Under the pieces are notes generated by a model. It was not told the origin of the DNA. It ran no database searches and saw only the letters and a list, made by a program, of their open reading frames with translations. The translations under genes were made by a program, and so were the position numbers. A stretch of DNA of 64,000 nt from Histidinibacterium aquaticum (GTDB lineage Bacteria > Pseudomonadota > Alphaproteobacteria > Rhodobacterales > Rhodobacteraceae): assembly GCF_008710275.1 (NCBI RefSeq), contig NZ_VYQE01000005.1, positions 182,875 through 246,874 of the forward strand, written 5' to 3'. Of this stretch, positions 34,391 to 43,781 are shown in pieces; the stretch's first letter is position 1, and each line of letters starts with the position of its first letter.

Positions 34391-35770
34391 CTATTCGACC
34401 GAGGCTGCGGCCACGGCCGCGGCGGCCTGCGGGCCGAGGGCGGAGAGGCCCTTGAGGATGTCGATGGCATAGGCCAGCTGGTAATCCTCTTCGCGCAGCT
34501 GGGCGGCGGCCTCGGCGCGGGCGCGCTCTTCCTCGAGCTGCTCGATCTCCTCGTCGCTCAGGCTGTCGTTGTCCAGCGCGCCGCGCAGGTCGGCCTCGGA
34601 CTGGAACCGCGGCAGGTTCGAGGGCATCTCGGTCTCGTCCTCGGACTCTTCGACCGCGGCGGTCGCCGGACGCGGCTGCTCGACGATGATGTCGGGCGAA
34701 ATGCCGAGCGCCTGGATCGAGCGTCCGGAGGGCGTGTAGTAGCGCGCCGTTGTCAGCCGCATCGCGGAGTCGCCGCGCAGGGGCATGACCGTCTGGACGG
34801 AGCCCTTGCCGAAGCTTTGGGTGCCCACGACGATGGCCCGGCGGTGGTCCTGCAGCGCGCCTGCGACGATCTCCGAGGCGGAGGCCGAACCGCCATTGAT
34901 CAGCACGACGATCGGCTTGCCCTCGGCCAGGTCGCCGTCACGGGCCTGGTACCGGTCGCTGTCGGTGGTCTGGCGGCCGCGCGTGGACACGATCTCGCCT
35001 TCGTCGAGGAAGGCGTCGGACACGCGGATCGCCTGGTCGAGCAGGCCACCGGGGTTGTTGCGCAGGTCGAGCACGATGCCGTTGATGTTGTCCATGCCTC
35101 CCGCTGCCTCGACCTGCTCCTCGAGGCCCTCGGCCAGGTTGGAATAGGTCTGGTCGTTGAAGGTGGAGACGCGGAGCACGACGCTGTCGCTCTCCGTCCG
35201 GGCGCGGACTGCCGTCAGCTTGATGGTGTCGCGCACCAGATTGACCTGGAGCGGTTCGGGCTCTTCCTCGCGGACGATGGTTATTGTCAGCTCGGAGCCC
35301 ACCGGCCCGCGCATCATCTCGACCGCCTCGTCCAGCGTCAGACCGAGAAGGCTCTCGCCGTCCACCGCCGTGATGAAGTCACCGGCAAGCACGCCCGCGG
35401 CGTCGGCCGGGGTGCCGTCCATGGGCGCCACGACCTTCACGTAGCCTTCTTCCTGGGTCACCTCGATGCCGAGCCCGCCGAATTCGCCGCGGGTCTGGAC
35501 CCGCATGTCGGCGGCGTCGTCGGGGGAGAGGTAGCTGGAGTGAGGATCAAGCGATGTGAGCATCCCGTCGATCGCGGCCTCGATGAGCTCACCCTCGTCG
35601 ACCTCTTCGACGTATTGCGCGCGGATGCGCTCGAAGATGTCGCCGAACAGGTCGAGTTGCTCGTAGACGTTGGTTTCCTGCTCCTGGGCGAGCAGCGGGC
35701 CGGCGACCTGGGTGGTGACGACGGCGCCACCGAGAATGCCGGCCGCGGCCACCATCGCGAATTTCTTCAT
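34391..35770 (-). CDS. ctpA: Carboxyl-terminal processing protease CtpA (S41)
   Basis: A periplasmic S41 serine protease that trims or degrades envelope proteins. The 459-residue protein has an N-terminal signal/anchor (1-28), a PDZ domain around 90-170 (GLGIEVTQEEGYVKVVAP, GDFITAVDG), and the catalytic core with NGIVLDLRNNPGGLLDQAI, NGGSASASEIVAGALQDH (nucleophile Ser) and GTQSFGKGSVQTV (catalytic Lys). A Glu-rich coiled-coil-like segment near 410-440 precedes an Ala-rich tail. The ATG overlaps the envC-like stop (ATGA), the common alphaproteobacterial gpmI-envC-ctpA order. Confidence 0.94.
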   Translation of the reverse strand: MKKFAMVAAAGILGGAVVTTQVAGPLLAQEQETNVYEQLDLFGDIFERIRAQYVEEVDEGELIEAAIDGMLTSLDPHSSYLSPDDAADMRVQTRGEFGGLGIEVTQEEGYVKVVAPMDGTPADAAGVLAGDFITAVDGESLLGLTLDEAVEMMRGPVGSELTITIVREEEPEPLQVNLVRDTIKLTAVRARTESDSVVLRVSTFNDQTYSNLAEGLEEQVEAAGGMDNINGIVLDLRNNPGGLLDQAIRVSDAFLDEGEIVSTRGRQTTDSDRYQARDGDLAEGKPIVVLINGGSASASEIVAGALQDHRRAIVVGTQSFGKGSVQTVMPLRGDSAMRLTTARYYTPSGRSIQALGISPDIIVEQPRPATAAVEESEDETEMPSNLPRFQSEADLRGALDNDSLSDEEIEQLEEERARAEAAAQLREEDYQLAYAIDILKGLSALGPQAAAAVAAASVE

Positions 35771-36897
35771 TGGGTGCTCCTCATCTCCGCAGAGAACCAG
35801 CTTGCTGGGTCTGCGGTATCCTGCCCTTCACGGACTTCCACATAAAGGGTCTCGGACCGCGGCGCATCCACGCCCTCCGCGCTTTCGCTCAAAATCGCTT
35901 GAACCTCGCCCGTTTCGCCTCCCATCAGCCCCAAGGGAGCGCCCTGCGGCACGACCTCTCCCGCCCGGCCATAGGTCTCCGAAAGCCCCGCGAAGACGAA
36001 GAGCGTGTCCGGCGCCGGCTCGACGATGACGACGTTGCCGTAGTCGAGAAGCGGGCCGGTGTAGCGAATCGTGGCGGCTGCGGGTGCGGTGACGAGGGCG
36101 CGCGGCCGTGTCGCGAGCACCCATCCGGGCCGTTCGATGCCCGCGGCATCGGTCTCGCCGTAGCGGCGGAGGATCGTGCCGTCGACGGGCAGGGGCAGCT
36201 CTCCCCTGAAGGCCGAAGCATCGGGCGGGGGCGCCTCGCCATCGGCGGCGACGGTCATCGCCAGGCCGCTCGCGAAGCCTTGGAGGGTGTCCGACGAGGC
36301 GACCAGGGCCGCCATGGACACGCGGTCCTCGACGAATCGGCGGGGCAGGTCGGTGCGTTCGCCGATGGCCTCCGAGAGCGCGGCCCGGGCCTCCTGCGCC
36401 CCGGCGAGTCCTTCTTCCAGGGTCTCCGCGGCATTCTCCTGGAGGCTCTGGAGCAGGGCCAGTTCCTCGAGCCGCGCGCGAAGCTCCTCGGCCTCCGCCT
36501 GCAGGGCCGGGGTGACATCCGAGAGGATCATCCCCGAGCGCGCGGTGCCGGTCGCCCCTGACGGGTGCAGCATGAGCAGTGGCGTGGGTGCTGCGGAGAG
36601 TGTGGAGAGCACGCCCAGAAGGCGCGAGACCTCGCCGCTCCGGGCGTCGAAGTCGAGCTCGATCTGCCGTTGCCGGATCGCCGCCTGGCGGAGCCCCTGC
36701 CGGAGGGCCGAGAGCCCGTCCTCGTAGGCCCGCACGGTTTCGGTGAGGGCGTCGACGCGGGCCTCGCCGGAGCGCGCCTCGGCCAGCATGGTCGCGGCGC
36801 TGTCGAGCCGTGCCGCCGCCGTCTGCGCGGCTTCGGCCGGGTCCTGCGCCATCGCGGGACCAGCCAGCAGAACGAGGAAGGCGAGCGTGCGGATCAT
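35767..36897 (-). CDS. EnvC-like murein hydrolase activator (degenerate LytM domain)
   Basis: A 376-residue periplasmic protein with a signal peptide (1-17), a long coiled coil (about 20-200) and a C-terminal LytM/M23-like domain (about 240-370). The LytM fold is recognisable (VTAPAAATIRYTGPLLDYGNVVIVEP, GQ-like VPQGAPLGLMGG, LYVEVREG). The metal-binding histidines of active M23 enzymes are absent: FVFAGLS stands where YAHL is expected and LYVEV where HxH is expected. So it should activate cell-division amidases rather than cut murein itself. It overlaps gpmI and ctpA by 4 nt each. Confidence 0.88.
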   Translation of the reverse strand: MIRTLAFLVLLAGPAMAQDPAEAAQTAAARLDSAATMLAEARSGEARVDALTETVRAYEDGLSALRQGLRQAAIRQRQIELDFDARSGEVSRLLGVLSTLSAAPTPLLMLHPSGATGTARSGMILSDVTPALQAEAEELRARLEELALLQSLQENAAETLEEGLAGAQEARAALSEAIGERTDLPRRFVEDRVSMAALVASSDTLQGFASGLAMTVAADGEAPPPDASAFRGELPLPVDGTILRRYGETDAAGIERPGWVLATRPRALVTAPAAATIRYTGPLLDYGNVVIVEPAPDTLFVFAGLSETYGRAGEVVPQGAPLGLMGGETGEVQAILSESAEGVDAPRSETLYVEVREGQDTADPASWFSAEMRSTQ

Positions 36898-38411
36898 CTG
36901 TCGATCAGGCTACGGCCCGTCATCTCGGGGGGCAGGTCGAGGCCCATGAGGTCGAGAAGGGTCGGGGCCAGGTCGGCGAGGATGCCGTCGTGCAGCGTCG
37001 CGCCCTCGGGGCCACCGACCACGATGACGGGCACCGGATTCAGGGTATGGGAGGTGTGAGGGCCGCCCGTCTCGGGATCGACCATCATCTCGCAATTGCC
37101 GTGGTCCGCGGTGACGATCATCGCGCCACCCACTTCCTTGAGCGCCGCGAGCGCCTCCTCCAACCCGGAATCCACCGCTTCGCAGGCGGCGATGGCGGCA
37201 TCGAGGTCGCCGGTGTGACCCACCATGTCCGGGTTGGCGAAGTTGACGACGATGAGGTCGTAGCCGCCGTGGATCGCCCGGACGAGGGAGTCGGTCACCT
37301 CGGGCGCGCTCATCTCCGGCTGAAGGTCGTAGGTGGCGACGGAGGGCGACTTGGGCATGTGCCGGTCCTCACCCTCTTCCGGCGTCTCCTTGCCCCCGTT
37401 CAGGAAGAAGGTGACGTGCGGATATTTCTCGGTTTCCGCCAGCCGGAACTGCCGGAGGCCTTTCGAGGCGACCCAGGCGCCGATGGTGTTCTCGACCGGC
37501 TTCTTGGGAAAGACGCTGTCGTACCAGGCGTTGTGGTCGGTCGAGTAGTCGACCATGCCGAGCCGGGCCGCGAGCGGTGGAGGGGCGCCCCGGTCGAAGC
37601 CGTCGAACTCCGGATCGGCCATGGCGCGCAGGATCTCCCTGGCTCGGTCGGCGCGGAAGTTCAGGCAGAACAGGCCGTCGCACTCGGCCATGCCCTCGTA
37701 GCCTTCGATCACGGTGGCCGGGATGAACTCGTCGGTGATGTCCTCGCCGTAGGCCGCCTCGATCGCCGCCACCGCGTCCGGAGCGGTCGGCCCGGAGGCT
37801 TCCGCCATCGCCCGGTAGGCGGTCTCGACGCGTTCCCACCGGTTGTCGCGGTCCATGGCGTAGTACCGACCGATGACGGTTCCGATGCGCACGTCCTCGG
37901 GCAGATCCCGCAGCAGCCGCTCGGCAAAGTCGCGGGCCGAGGTCGGCGCCACGTCGCGTCCGTCGGTGATGGCATGCACGACGACCGGGAGGCTCTTGGC
38001 CGTCAGGATCTTCGCGGTCTCGATCAGGTGGGCGATGTGACCGTGGACCCCGCCGTCGGAAATGACGCCCATCAGGTGGGCCGTCCCGCCGGTCTCCTGC
38101 AGCTTCGTCACGAAGTCCCGGAAGGCGGTCTGGGTGCCGTAGCTGCCGTCCTCGAGCGCGAGGTCGATCTGTCCGAGGTCCATGGCCACGATGCGGCCCG
38201 CGCCGATGTTCGTGTGCCCGACCTCGGAATTGCCCATCTGGCCCGAGGGAAGACCGACCTCGGGTCCATGCGTCGTCAGCTGCGCGTGCGGGCATTCGGC
38301 CATGATCCGGTCGAAGGCCGGCGTCTTTGCGAGGGCGGGGGCATTGGCCTCCGTCTCCTCACGAAGTCCCCATCCGTCCAGAATGCAGAGAACCACGGGT
38401 TTCGGTGCCAT
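36894..38411 (-). CDS. gpmI: 2,3-bisphosphoglycerate-independent phosphoglycerate mutase
   Basis: Interconverts 3- and 2-phosphoglycerate in glycolysis and gluconeogenesis without a bisphosphate cofactor. The 505-residue Mn-dependent enzyme of the alkaline-phosphatase superfamily has the nucleophile Ser62 region PSGQMGNSEVGHTNIGAGR, the N-terminal LCILDGWGL, TDGRDVAP near 124, and metal-binding NFANPDMVGHTGD and VTADHGNCE in the C-terminal half. The ATG at 38411 gives the standard N-terminus. It heads an operon with envC-like and ctpA genes. Confidence 0.96.
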   Translation of the reverse strand: MAPKPVVLCILDGWGLREETEANAPALAKTPAFDRIMAECPHAQLTTHGPEVGLPSGQMGNSEVGHTNIGAGRIVAMDLGQIDLALEDGSYGTQTAFRDFVTKLQETGGTAHLMGVISDGGVHGHIAHLIETAKILTAKSLPVVVHAITDGRDVAPTSARDFAERLLRDLPEDVRIGTVIGRYYAMDRDNRWERVETAYRAMAEASGPTAPDAVAAIEAAYGEDITDEFIPATVIEGYEGMAECDGLFCLNFRADRAREILRAMADPEFDGFDRGAPPPLAARLGMVDYSTDHNAWYDSVFPKKPVENTIGAWVASKGLRQFRLAETEKYPHVTFFLNGGKETPEEGEDRHMPKSPSVATYDLQPEMSAPEVTDSLVRAIHGGYDLIVVNFANPDMVGHTGDLDAAIAACEAVDSGLEEALAALKEVGGAMIVTADHGNCEMMVDPETGGPHTSHTLNPVPVIVVGGPEGATLHDGILADLAPTLLDLMGLDLPPEMTGRSLIDR

Positions 38412-38491
38412 TGGCTGCCCTCCGTTGTGTGCGGTCCTCCCTAGCGCCCTTCCGGTCCGGATTGAACAGGAGGGATGATCCGCGGACCGAA

Positions 38492-38980
38492 TTACTTCGC
38501 AGCGCCCTCGAAGCCATAGATCAGGTCGGTGATCGAGGCGTGGCCGATGTGCTCGGGCCGCCGCTCGATGAGTTGGCCGCCCATCTTCTCGTAGAAGGCG
38601 CAGGCCCGGTCGTTGCCCGCGAGAACCACGGCGGTGAAAGGGCGCTCGGGCCTGACCCTCTCGAAAAGCGCCCGCCCCAGGCCTGTGCCGTGAGCCGAAT
38701 GCAGGGTGTAGAGCGCGAGAAGCTCGTCGGGCCAGGCGGACAACCTCTTGTCCCGCTGCGGCCCGGACTGGGCGAAGCCGACATCGGGCGCGAACGCGAC
38801 CCGCGTCGAGGCCTCTTGCAGCATCCGCCGCCATTGCGGCAGGCGAACCTCATAGTCCCGCGCATCGATCTCGCTGTCCGGAAGGAGGCCGCGGTAGGTC
38901 TCGTCCCAGCACTCGACATGCAGGCGGGCGAGCGCGGACGCGTCTTCGAGGCGGGCCTCTCTGATCTCGTGCTCGGTCAT
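38492..38980 (-). CDS. GNAT-family N-acetyltransferase
   Basis: A 162-residue acetyl-CoA-dependent acetyltransferase. N-terminal IREARLEDASALARLHVECWDETYRGLLPD is typical of GNAT proteins, the acetyl-CoA loop is seen as LHSAHGTGLGRALFERV near residue 94, and the last strand as AVVLAGNDRACAFYEKMGGQ. The substrate is unknown. It is divergent from zapE (39 nt between starts) and 80 nt upstream of gpmI on the same strand. Confidence 0.87.
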   Translation of the reverse strand: MTEHEIREARLEDASALARLHVECWDETYRGLLPDSEIDARDYEVRLPQWRRMLQEASTRVAFAPDVGFAQSGPQRDKRLSAWPDELLALYTLHSAHGTGLGRALFERVRPERPFTAVVLAGNDRACAFYEKMGGQLIERRPEHIGHASITDLIYGFEGAAK

Positions 38981-39019
38981 TCTTTTCCTCGGCGCGGCAG
39001 AGGGGTAAGCCTCGGCGCC

Positions 39020-40093
39020 ATGAGTGTCGAGCAGGCTTATCAGCGTCGTGTCGAGGCGGGCGGCCTTTCGCCCGATCCGGAGCAGGAGGCCGTCCTCCCT
39101 GAATTGGAACGGATCCGGAGGGAGCTTTCGGAGCCGGTCAAGAAGCGCGGCTTCTTTCGCCGGGCCGAGCCGGAGCCGATCAAGGGGCTCTACCTTTGGG
39201 GGGGTGTCGGCCGCGGCAAGTCCATGCTGATGGACCTGCTCGTCGAGGAGGTCGAGGTTCCCTGCGAACGGCGGCACTTCCATTCCTTCATGCAGGATAT
39301 CCACGCCGGCATGAACGAGGCCCGCAAGCGAGGGGTCGACGATGCGATCAAGCCGGTCGCCGAGGAAATCGCCGGCCGCCTTCGTCTCCTGGCCTTCGAC
39401 GAGATGCAGATATCGGACATCGCCGACGCGATGATTGTCGGTCGCCTCTTCGAGCGGCTCTTCGAGGGCGGCGTGACGGTGGTGACGACATCGAACCGGC
39501 CACCGGAGGATCTCTACAAGGACGGGCTGAACCGGAACCTCTTCGTGCCCTTCATCGAGCTCATGCAGGAGCGCTGCACGGTTATGCAGCTCGATAGTGA
39601 CCGGGACCACCGGCAGGGCAAGCTGAAAGGCACCCAGACCTACTTCAGCCCCAACGATGCCGAGGCGCGCGAGGCGTTGCGTGATGTCTGGGAGCGGCTG
39701 ACGGACGGCGCCGAGGGCGAGAGGCTCTCGCTGAAGGTCAAGGGGCGCGAGGTGGAGATCCCGGCGTTCCACAATGGAGTCGCCTGGGCGCGCTTCTACG
39801 ACCTCTGCGGACGGCCGCTCGGCGCTGCGGACTACCTCGCGCTGGCCGAGGCCGCGCGGGTCGTGCTGATCGAGGACATTCCTCGCCTGTCGCGGGCCAA
39901 CTTCAACGAGGCGCGGCGCTTCGTGACGCTGATCGACGCCCTCTACGAAGCCAAGGTCAGGCTCTTCTGCTCCGCCGCCGCCTCGCCCGAACTGCTTTAC
40001 GTCGAAGGGGAAGGGTCCTTCGAGTTCGAGCGCACGGCGAGCCGGCTCATCGAAATGCAGTCGGAGACCTGGGGCCTCAGAGAGACGGAATGA
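39020..40093 (+). CDS. zapE: Cell division protein ZapE (AFG1-like ATPase)
   Basis: A 357-residue P-loop ATPase of the AFG1 family, which in E. coli associates with the Z-ring under stress. Walker A GGVGRGKSML near residue 61, Walker B LLAFDEMQISDIADAM near 116, sensor VVTTSNRPPEDLYKDGLNR near 152, and the C-terminal FCSAAASPELLY. The ATG at 39020 lacks a clear ribosome binding site. The 3' end overlaps the convergent LysM gene by 17 nt. Confidence 0.92.
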   Translation: MSVEQAYQRRVEAGGLSPDPEQEAVLPELERIRRELSEPVKKRGFFRRAEPEPIKGLYLWGGVGRGKSMLMDLLVEEVEVPCERRHFHSFMQDIHAGMNEARKRGVDDAIKPVAEEIAGRLRLLAFDEMQISDIADAMIVGRLFERLFEGGVTVVTTSNRPPEDLYKDGLNRNLFVPFIELMQERCTVMQLDSDRDHRQGKLKGTQTYFSPNDAEAREALRDVWERLTDGAEGERLSLKVKGREVEIPAFHNGVAWARFYDLCGRPLGAADYLALAEAARVVLIEDIPRLSRANFNEARRFVTLIDALYEAKVRLFCSAAASPELLYVEGEGSFEFERTASRLIEMQSETWGLRETE

Positions 40094-40457
40094 TGAGCGT
40101 ATCGCCCGCCTGCGGCGGACGGTCCTGGAGCGCGCGGCGGTTCGCCTCCTCGATCAGGGTCGAGAGGGATGGGTCGCCGAAGAACCGGGCCGCGATGCTG
40201 CGGGTGGTGTCGCCCGACTCGGCCACGTAGGCCAGCGGACCTGCGGTGGGCAGGCCCTCCATGGTCGGGGGCATGCTGCGCGGAAGGAGACCGGCCGCCG
40301 AGACGAGAGCCGTCCGCTCCGGCTCGTTCGCAAAGTGCGCGCCGGGTTCGGGCCTGAGAGCCCCGAGAACGATCACGCCGGCCAGCGCGGCGGTCATCAG
40401 TCCAAGGATCGAGAGTGAGGGTCTTGCGGCCGGAGCCGGATCGGTTGCCTGCGTCAT
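40077..40457 (-). CDS. Membrane-anchored LysM domain protein
   Basis: A 126-residue protein: short cytoplasmic N-terminus, one transmembrane helix (about 17-34), a Pro-rich linker, and a C-terminal LysM-like domain (about 76-125; YVAESGDTTRSIAARFFGDPS ... LIEEANR ... AGDTLIIPSL) that would bind peptidoglycan in the periplasm. The ATG at 40457 is preferred; the upstream frame extension translates the promoter region. A good sigma70-type promoter lies 61-89 nt upstream. Confidence 0.8.
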   Translation of the reverse strand: MTQATDPAPAARPSLSILGLMTAALAGVIVLGALRPEPGAHFANEPERTALVSAAGLLPRSMPPTMEGLPTAGPLAYVAESGDTTRSIAARFFGDPSLSTLIEEANRRALQDRPPQAGDTLIIPSL

Positions 40458-40818
40458 GTCGAGGTATCCCCTCGGATAATGCCCCGCGTTTTTTCGGGGT
40501 CTTGCTGCTCTAGGTTGAATGTAGCGAGAAAGTCGCGATCGGTCAATTTCTTCCGAGTACCCCGAAAACAAGAGGACGGGCCGAAGCCCGCCCTCCCGCC
40601 CTGCCAAGACGGAACCCGGTCAACCGGGAATTCTTTAATCGGAAAGCGGAATTGCCGCGCTTCGGTCGAGAGTGCAGGACCCTGCGAAGCCTTGCCAGAC
40701 AGGGGTCCGGCAGCACGGCGTCAATTCGGCTCTCCGGAAATGCGTCGCTGATACCCTTTAAACAAGATTTAGATGCGTGAACGATTCGGCGTCAATATCT
40801 GATCGCATCTGCCCGCGA
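40458..40818. other. Intergenic region with promoter, no gene
   Basis: This 361-nt gap between the LysM gene and folC (both minus strand) contains the LysM promoter, a CCCCG/CGGGG hairpin with a T-rich loop near 40481-40499 in its leader, and short GC hairpins near 40577-40593 (GCGGGC-TTCG-GCCCGT on the minus strand) and 40616-40630 that could end the folC transcript. I see no coding region, tRNA or convincing known RNA in it. Confidence 0.6.
40518..40546 (-). promoter_or_regulatory. Sigma70-type promoter of the LysM gene
   Basis: On the minus strand TTGACC (40546-40541) and TACATT (40523-40518) are separated by exactly 17 bp, 61 bp before the ATG. Confidence 0.7.
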
Positions 40819-42096
40819 TTATCTTGCGTTCTCCCGGAGCACGTGCCCGGCCAGGTAAAGTGATCCGCAGATCAGGATGCGCGCGCCGGGGTGCGACGAG
40901 GAAATCTCTCGCAGGGCAGTTGTCAGGTCGGGCGCTTCGGAAACGCTCGCGAACCCGGCCGTTTTCGCGGCTCGTGCGGTCTCTTCCGAAGGCAGTGTCG
41001 CCGTTTCGCCCGGAATGGCGATCGCGGTGAGGCTCTCGCTCATGGTGGCGAGCGGGCGGAGGTATCCGCCGATGTCCTTGGTATTGAGCATCCCGCAGAC
41101 GAGGTGCGTCGGTCTTGCCGGAAGGCGATCTAGCGTCGCCGCGAGCGCGCGTCCGGCAGCCGGATTATGTCCCCCGTCGAGCCAGAGCTCGCATCCCGGC
41201 ACTGCCTCGGGCAGGGGGCCGTTCACCAGCCTTTGCATCCGGGCCGGCCATTCCGCGCGGGTCACGGCGGCCTCGCAGGCCGCTTCACCCATTCCGAGAT
41301 CGCGCAGCGCGGCGAGGGCGACGCCCGCGTTCTCGATCTGGTGCGGGCCCGGAAGATTGGGCCGCGGCAAATCCAGCAGCCCGCGCTCGTCCTGGAATGT
41401 CAGCCGCCCGCGCTCTTCCATGACGTGCCAGTGCTGGCGGTAGATGCTCAGGGGAACGGAAAGACGTTCGGCCCCTCTCTCGATCACCTCCAGGGCCGGT
41501 TCCGCCTGGGGACCGACGACGCACGGAACACGCCGCTTCAGGATGCCCGCCTTCTCCCCGGCGATCTCGGGAAGCGTCTCCCCCAGGAAGGCCTGATGGT
41601 CGAGATCCACCGGCGTGATGATCGTCAGGCGGGGTGCGGCGATGACGTTGGTGGCGTCGAGGCGGCCCCCGAGCCCCACTTCCAGCAGGGTGAAATCCGC
41701 GGGCGTCTCCGCCATGGCGAGGAGCGCCGCGCAGGTCGTGATCTCGAAGTAGGTGATCGGTTCGCCGCCGTTCGCCGCTTCACAGCGGTCGAGGACCTCG
41801 GTCAGGTGATCCTCGCTGATGAGCTGTCCCGCGAGACGGATGCGCTCGTGGAAGCGGGCGAGATGCGGGGAGGTGTAGGCGTGCACCGTGTGTCCCGCGG
41901 CCTCCAGCCCGGCGCGGATCATGGCCTGGGTGGAACCTTTCCCGTTCGTGCCGGCGATGTGGATCACCGGGGGCAGCCGGTCCTGCGGATTGTCGAGAGC
42001 CTCGAGCAGGCGCCACACCCGGTCGAGCGTCAGGTCGATGACCTTGGGATGCAGGGTCATCATCCGTTCGAGGATGACGTCGGAGGTTGCGGTCAT
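40819..42096 (-). CDS. folC: Folylpolyglutamate/dihydrofolate synthase FolC
   Basis: Adds glutamate to dihydropteroate and polyglutamate tails to folates. The 425-residue Mur-ligase-like protein has the P-loop IHIAGTNGKGSTQAMI near residue 46, TSPHLARFHERIRLAG near 75, the LEVGLGGRLDATN loop near 139, TPVDLDHQAFLG near 162, and the C-terminal LWLDGGHNPAAGRAL. It lies 100 nt downstream of accD on the same strand, the usual accD-folC operon of alphaproteobacteria. Confidence 0.95.
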   Translation of the reverse strand: MTATSDVILERMMTLHPKVIDLTLDRVWRLLEALDNPQDRLPPVIHIAGTNGKGSTQAMIRAGLEAAGHTVHAYTSPHLARFHERIRLAGQLISEDHLTEVLDRCEAANGGEPITYFEITTCAALLAMAETPADFTLLEVGLGGRLDATNVIAAPRLTIITPVDLDHQAFLGETLPEIAGEKAGILKRRVPCVVGPQAEPALEVIERGAERLSVPLSIYRQHWHVMEERGRLTFQDERGLLDLPRPNLPGPHQIENAGVALAALRDLGMGEAACEAAVTRAEWPARMQRLVNGPLPEAVPGCELWLDGGHNPAAGRALAATLDRLPARPTHLVCGMLNTKDIGGYLRPLATMSESLTAIAIPGETATLPSEETARAAKTAGFASVSEAPDLTTALREISSSHPGARILICGSLYLAGHVLRENAR

Positions 42097-42196
42097 GCGG
42101 GTCTCCGGCAGAGGCTGAGGTGCCCCGCGTCGCAGGCGGTCAGGCGCGGAAAGTGGGCCGTGCCGGTGCCGGGCCGAGACCCGGCGAGAGCAGGGA

Positions 42197-43147
42197 TCAC
42201 TCCTTGCTCTCTTTGGCTGGCTGCGGGGGCTCGGCCGGCACGGGGGCTTCCAGCTCGGTCACGGGAGCCGGGGCGGGCAGGTCGCCGCGCACTGCCGGGT
42301 CGAGCCCGAGGAGCATCCGGGTGATCGTGATGAGTTCGTCCCGCAGTTCGCCGCGAGGCGTCACCCGGTCGAGCATGCCGTGGTCGAGCAGATACTCCGC
42401 GCGCTGGAAACCCTCGGGCAGCTTTTCCCGGATCGTCTGCTCGATCACGCGGGGCCCCGCGAAACAGATCAGGGCGCCCGGCTCGGCGATCTGCACGTCC
42501 CCCAGCATGGCGTAGCTGGCCGTGACGCCGCCCGTCGTCGGATGCGTCAGCACGACGATGTAGGGCAGACCGGCCTCTTTCAGCATCTGGACCGCCACCG
42601 TGGTCCGCGGCATCTGCATCAGGCTGAGGATACCCTCCTGCATCCGCGCACCGCCCGCGGCCGAAAAGAGGATGAGCGGCCGCTTGAGCTCGACCGCCTT
42701 CTCCGCTGCGGCGAGGATCGCGTTGCCGACGTACATCCCCATGGAGCCCGCCATGAAGGAAAAGTCCTGCGCGGCCGCCACGATCGGCGTGCGGCCGATC
42801 TCGCCGGTGGCCACCAGCATCGCCTCGTCCTCGCCCGTGCTGCGCTGGGCGGCTTTCAGGCGGTCGGGGTAGCGCTTCTGGTCGCGGAACTGCAGCGGGT
42901 CGGTCGTGGGGACCGGAACATCGACCTCCGCGAAGGAGCCGTTGTCGAACAGGGCCTGGAACCGCGCGCGGGGCGTCAGCGCCATGTGGTGGCCGCAGTT
43001 CGTGCAGACGTTCAGGTTCTCCGCGAGCTCGCGGTGAAAGAGCATCGTTCCGCACTCGTCGCACTTGCGCCAGAGATTCTCGGGGACCTCTCTGCGCGAG
43101 AAGATCGAGTTGATGCGCGGGCGGACGTAGTTGGTGATCCAGTTCAT
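42197..43147 (-). CDS. accD: Acetyl-CoA carboxylase carboxyltransferase subunit beta
   Basis: Beta subunit of the carboxyltransferase making malonyl-CoA for fatty acid synthesis. The 316-residue protein has the four-Cys zinc finger [24 protein letters not shown] at about residues 30-52 and the crotonase-fold core ([43 protein letters not shown]). The C-terminal 35 residues are Pro/Glu-rich and not conserved. The ATG at 43147 gives the [10 protein letters not shown] start. Divergent from a lipoprotein gene. Confidence 0.96.
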   Translation of the reverse strand: MNWITNYVRPRINSIFSRREVPENLWRKCDECGTMLFHRELAENLNVCTNCGHHMALTPRARFQALFDNGSFAEVDVPVPTTDPLQFRDQKRYPDRLKAAQRSTGEDEAMLVATGEIGRTPIVAAAQDFSFMAGSMGMYVGNAILAAAEKAVELKRPLILFSAAGGARMQEGILSLMQMPRTTVAVQMLKEAGLPYIVVLTHPTTGGVTASYAMLGDVQIAEPGALICFAGPRVIEQTIREKLPEGFQRAEYLLDHGMLDRVTPRGELRDELITITRMLLGLDPAVRGDLPAPAPVTELEAPVPAEPPQPAKESKE

Positions 43148-43274
43148 GCGGGCCCCGTTGACGGCGTCGGCCCGAGATAGGACGGGCGGGTCGCGAATGC
43201 AATCGACGGAGCGATTGCCCACCCGGCGGCGTTGGGGCTTTATGACCGCATCGGATGTGAGGAGGTCCCCCTAT

Positions 43275-43745
43275 ATGAAACGCCTGATCCCGTTGATGTC
43301 GCTCGGTCTGCTTGCCGGCTGCGAAGAGCTTGCCATGGCCGATCTGAGCCGGGTCGACGCCCGGACGGCGAACCCCGGCTTCCCGGCCGAAGAGGCTGCC
43401 TGCGTCGCGGCTGTACGGTCAGAGACCCGCAGCGTCGACGTTCGCGTCCAAAACAGCGAGCGCGAGGGCGAGCTCGTGCGCGTGCGGCTGGTTTATGGAC
43501 CGGACGCCCAGCCCTGGACCTGTCTCTCGGACGCCGCGGGCAACACTTCCGATGTCGCGCCCGTCGGCGTGGCTCCCTTGCAGGGGCCCGCGTCGCCCGA
43601 GCCCGACGCCCGCTCCGAAATCTCGCGGCCGGTCCCGCTCGAGCAGACCGAACCGGTGCCACTCAACGACGAGATCACCCAGCCGCCCGGCGAGATCCAG
43701 ACGGCGCCGCTGGGCGACGAGGCCTTCGCGGACGCGCCGGAGTGA
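43275..43745 (+). CDS. Putative lipoprotein of unknown function
   Basis: A 156-residue protein with a lipoprotein signal peptide: MKRLIPLMSLGLLAGC, Cys at residue 16 following the LLAG lipobox. The mature domain (about 25-95) has two Cys and beta-type sequence (VDVRVQNSEREGELVRVRLVYG, WTCLSDAAGN). The last 60 residues are Pro/Glu-rich and probably unstructured. GAGGAGG lies about 9 nt before the ATG. I recognise no family. Confidence 0.72.
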   Translation: MKRLIPLMSLGLLAGCEELAMADLSRVDARTANPGFPAEEAACVAAVRSETRSVDVRVQNSEREGELVRVRLVYGPDAQPWTCLSDAAGNTSDVAPVGVAPLQGPASPEPDARSEISRPVPLEQTEPVPLNDEITQPPGEIQTAPLGDEAFADAPE

Positions 43746-43781
43746 TCGGGCTCGCTCGGCACCACTGAGCAATCGGGACGG

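Noticed and set aside
40570..40630. Intrinsic terminator for folC
   Set aside because: Short GC hairpins exist but they are about 190-250 nt from the folC stop and lack a proper T-run, so I mention them only in the description of the gap.
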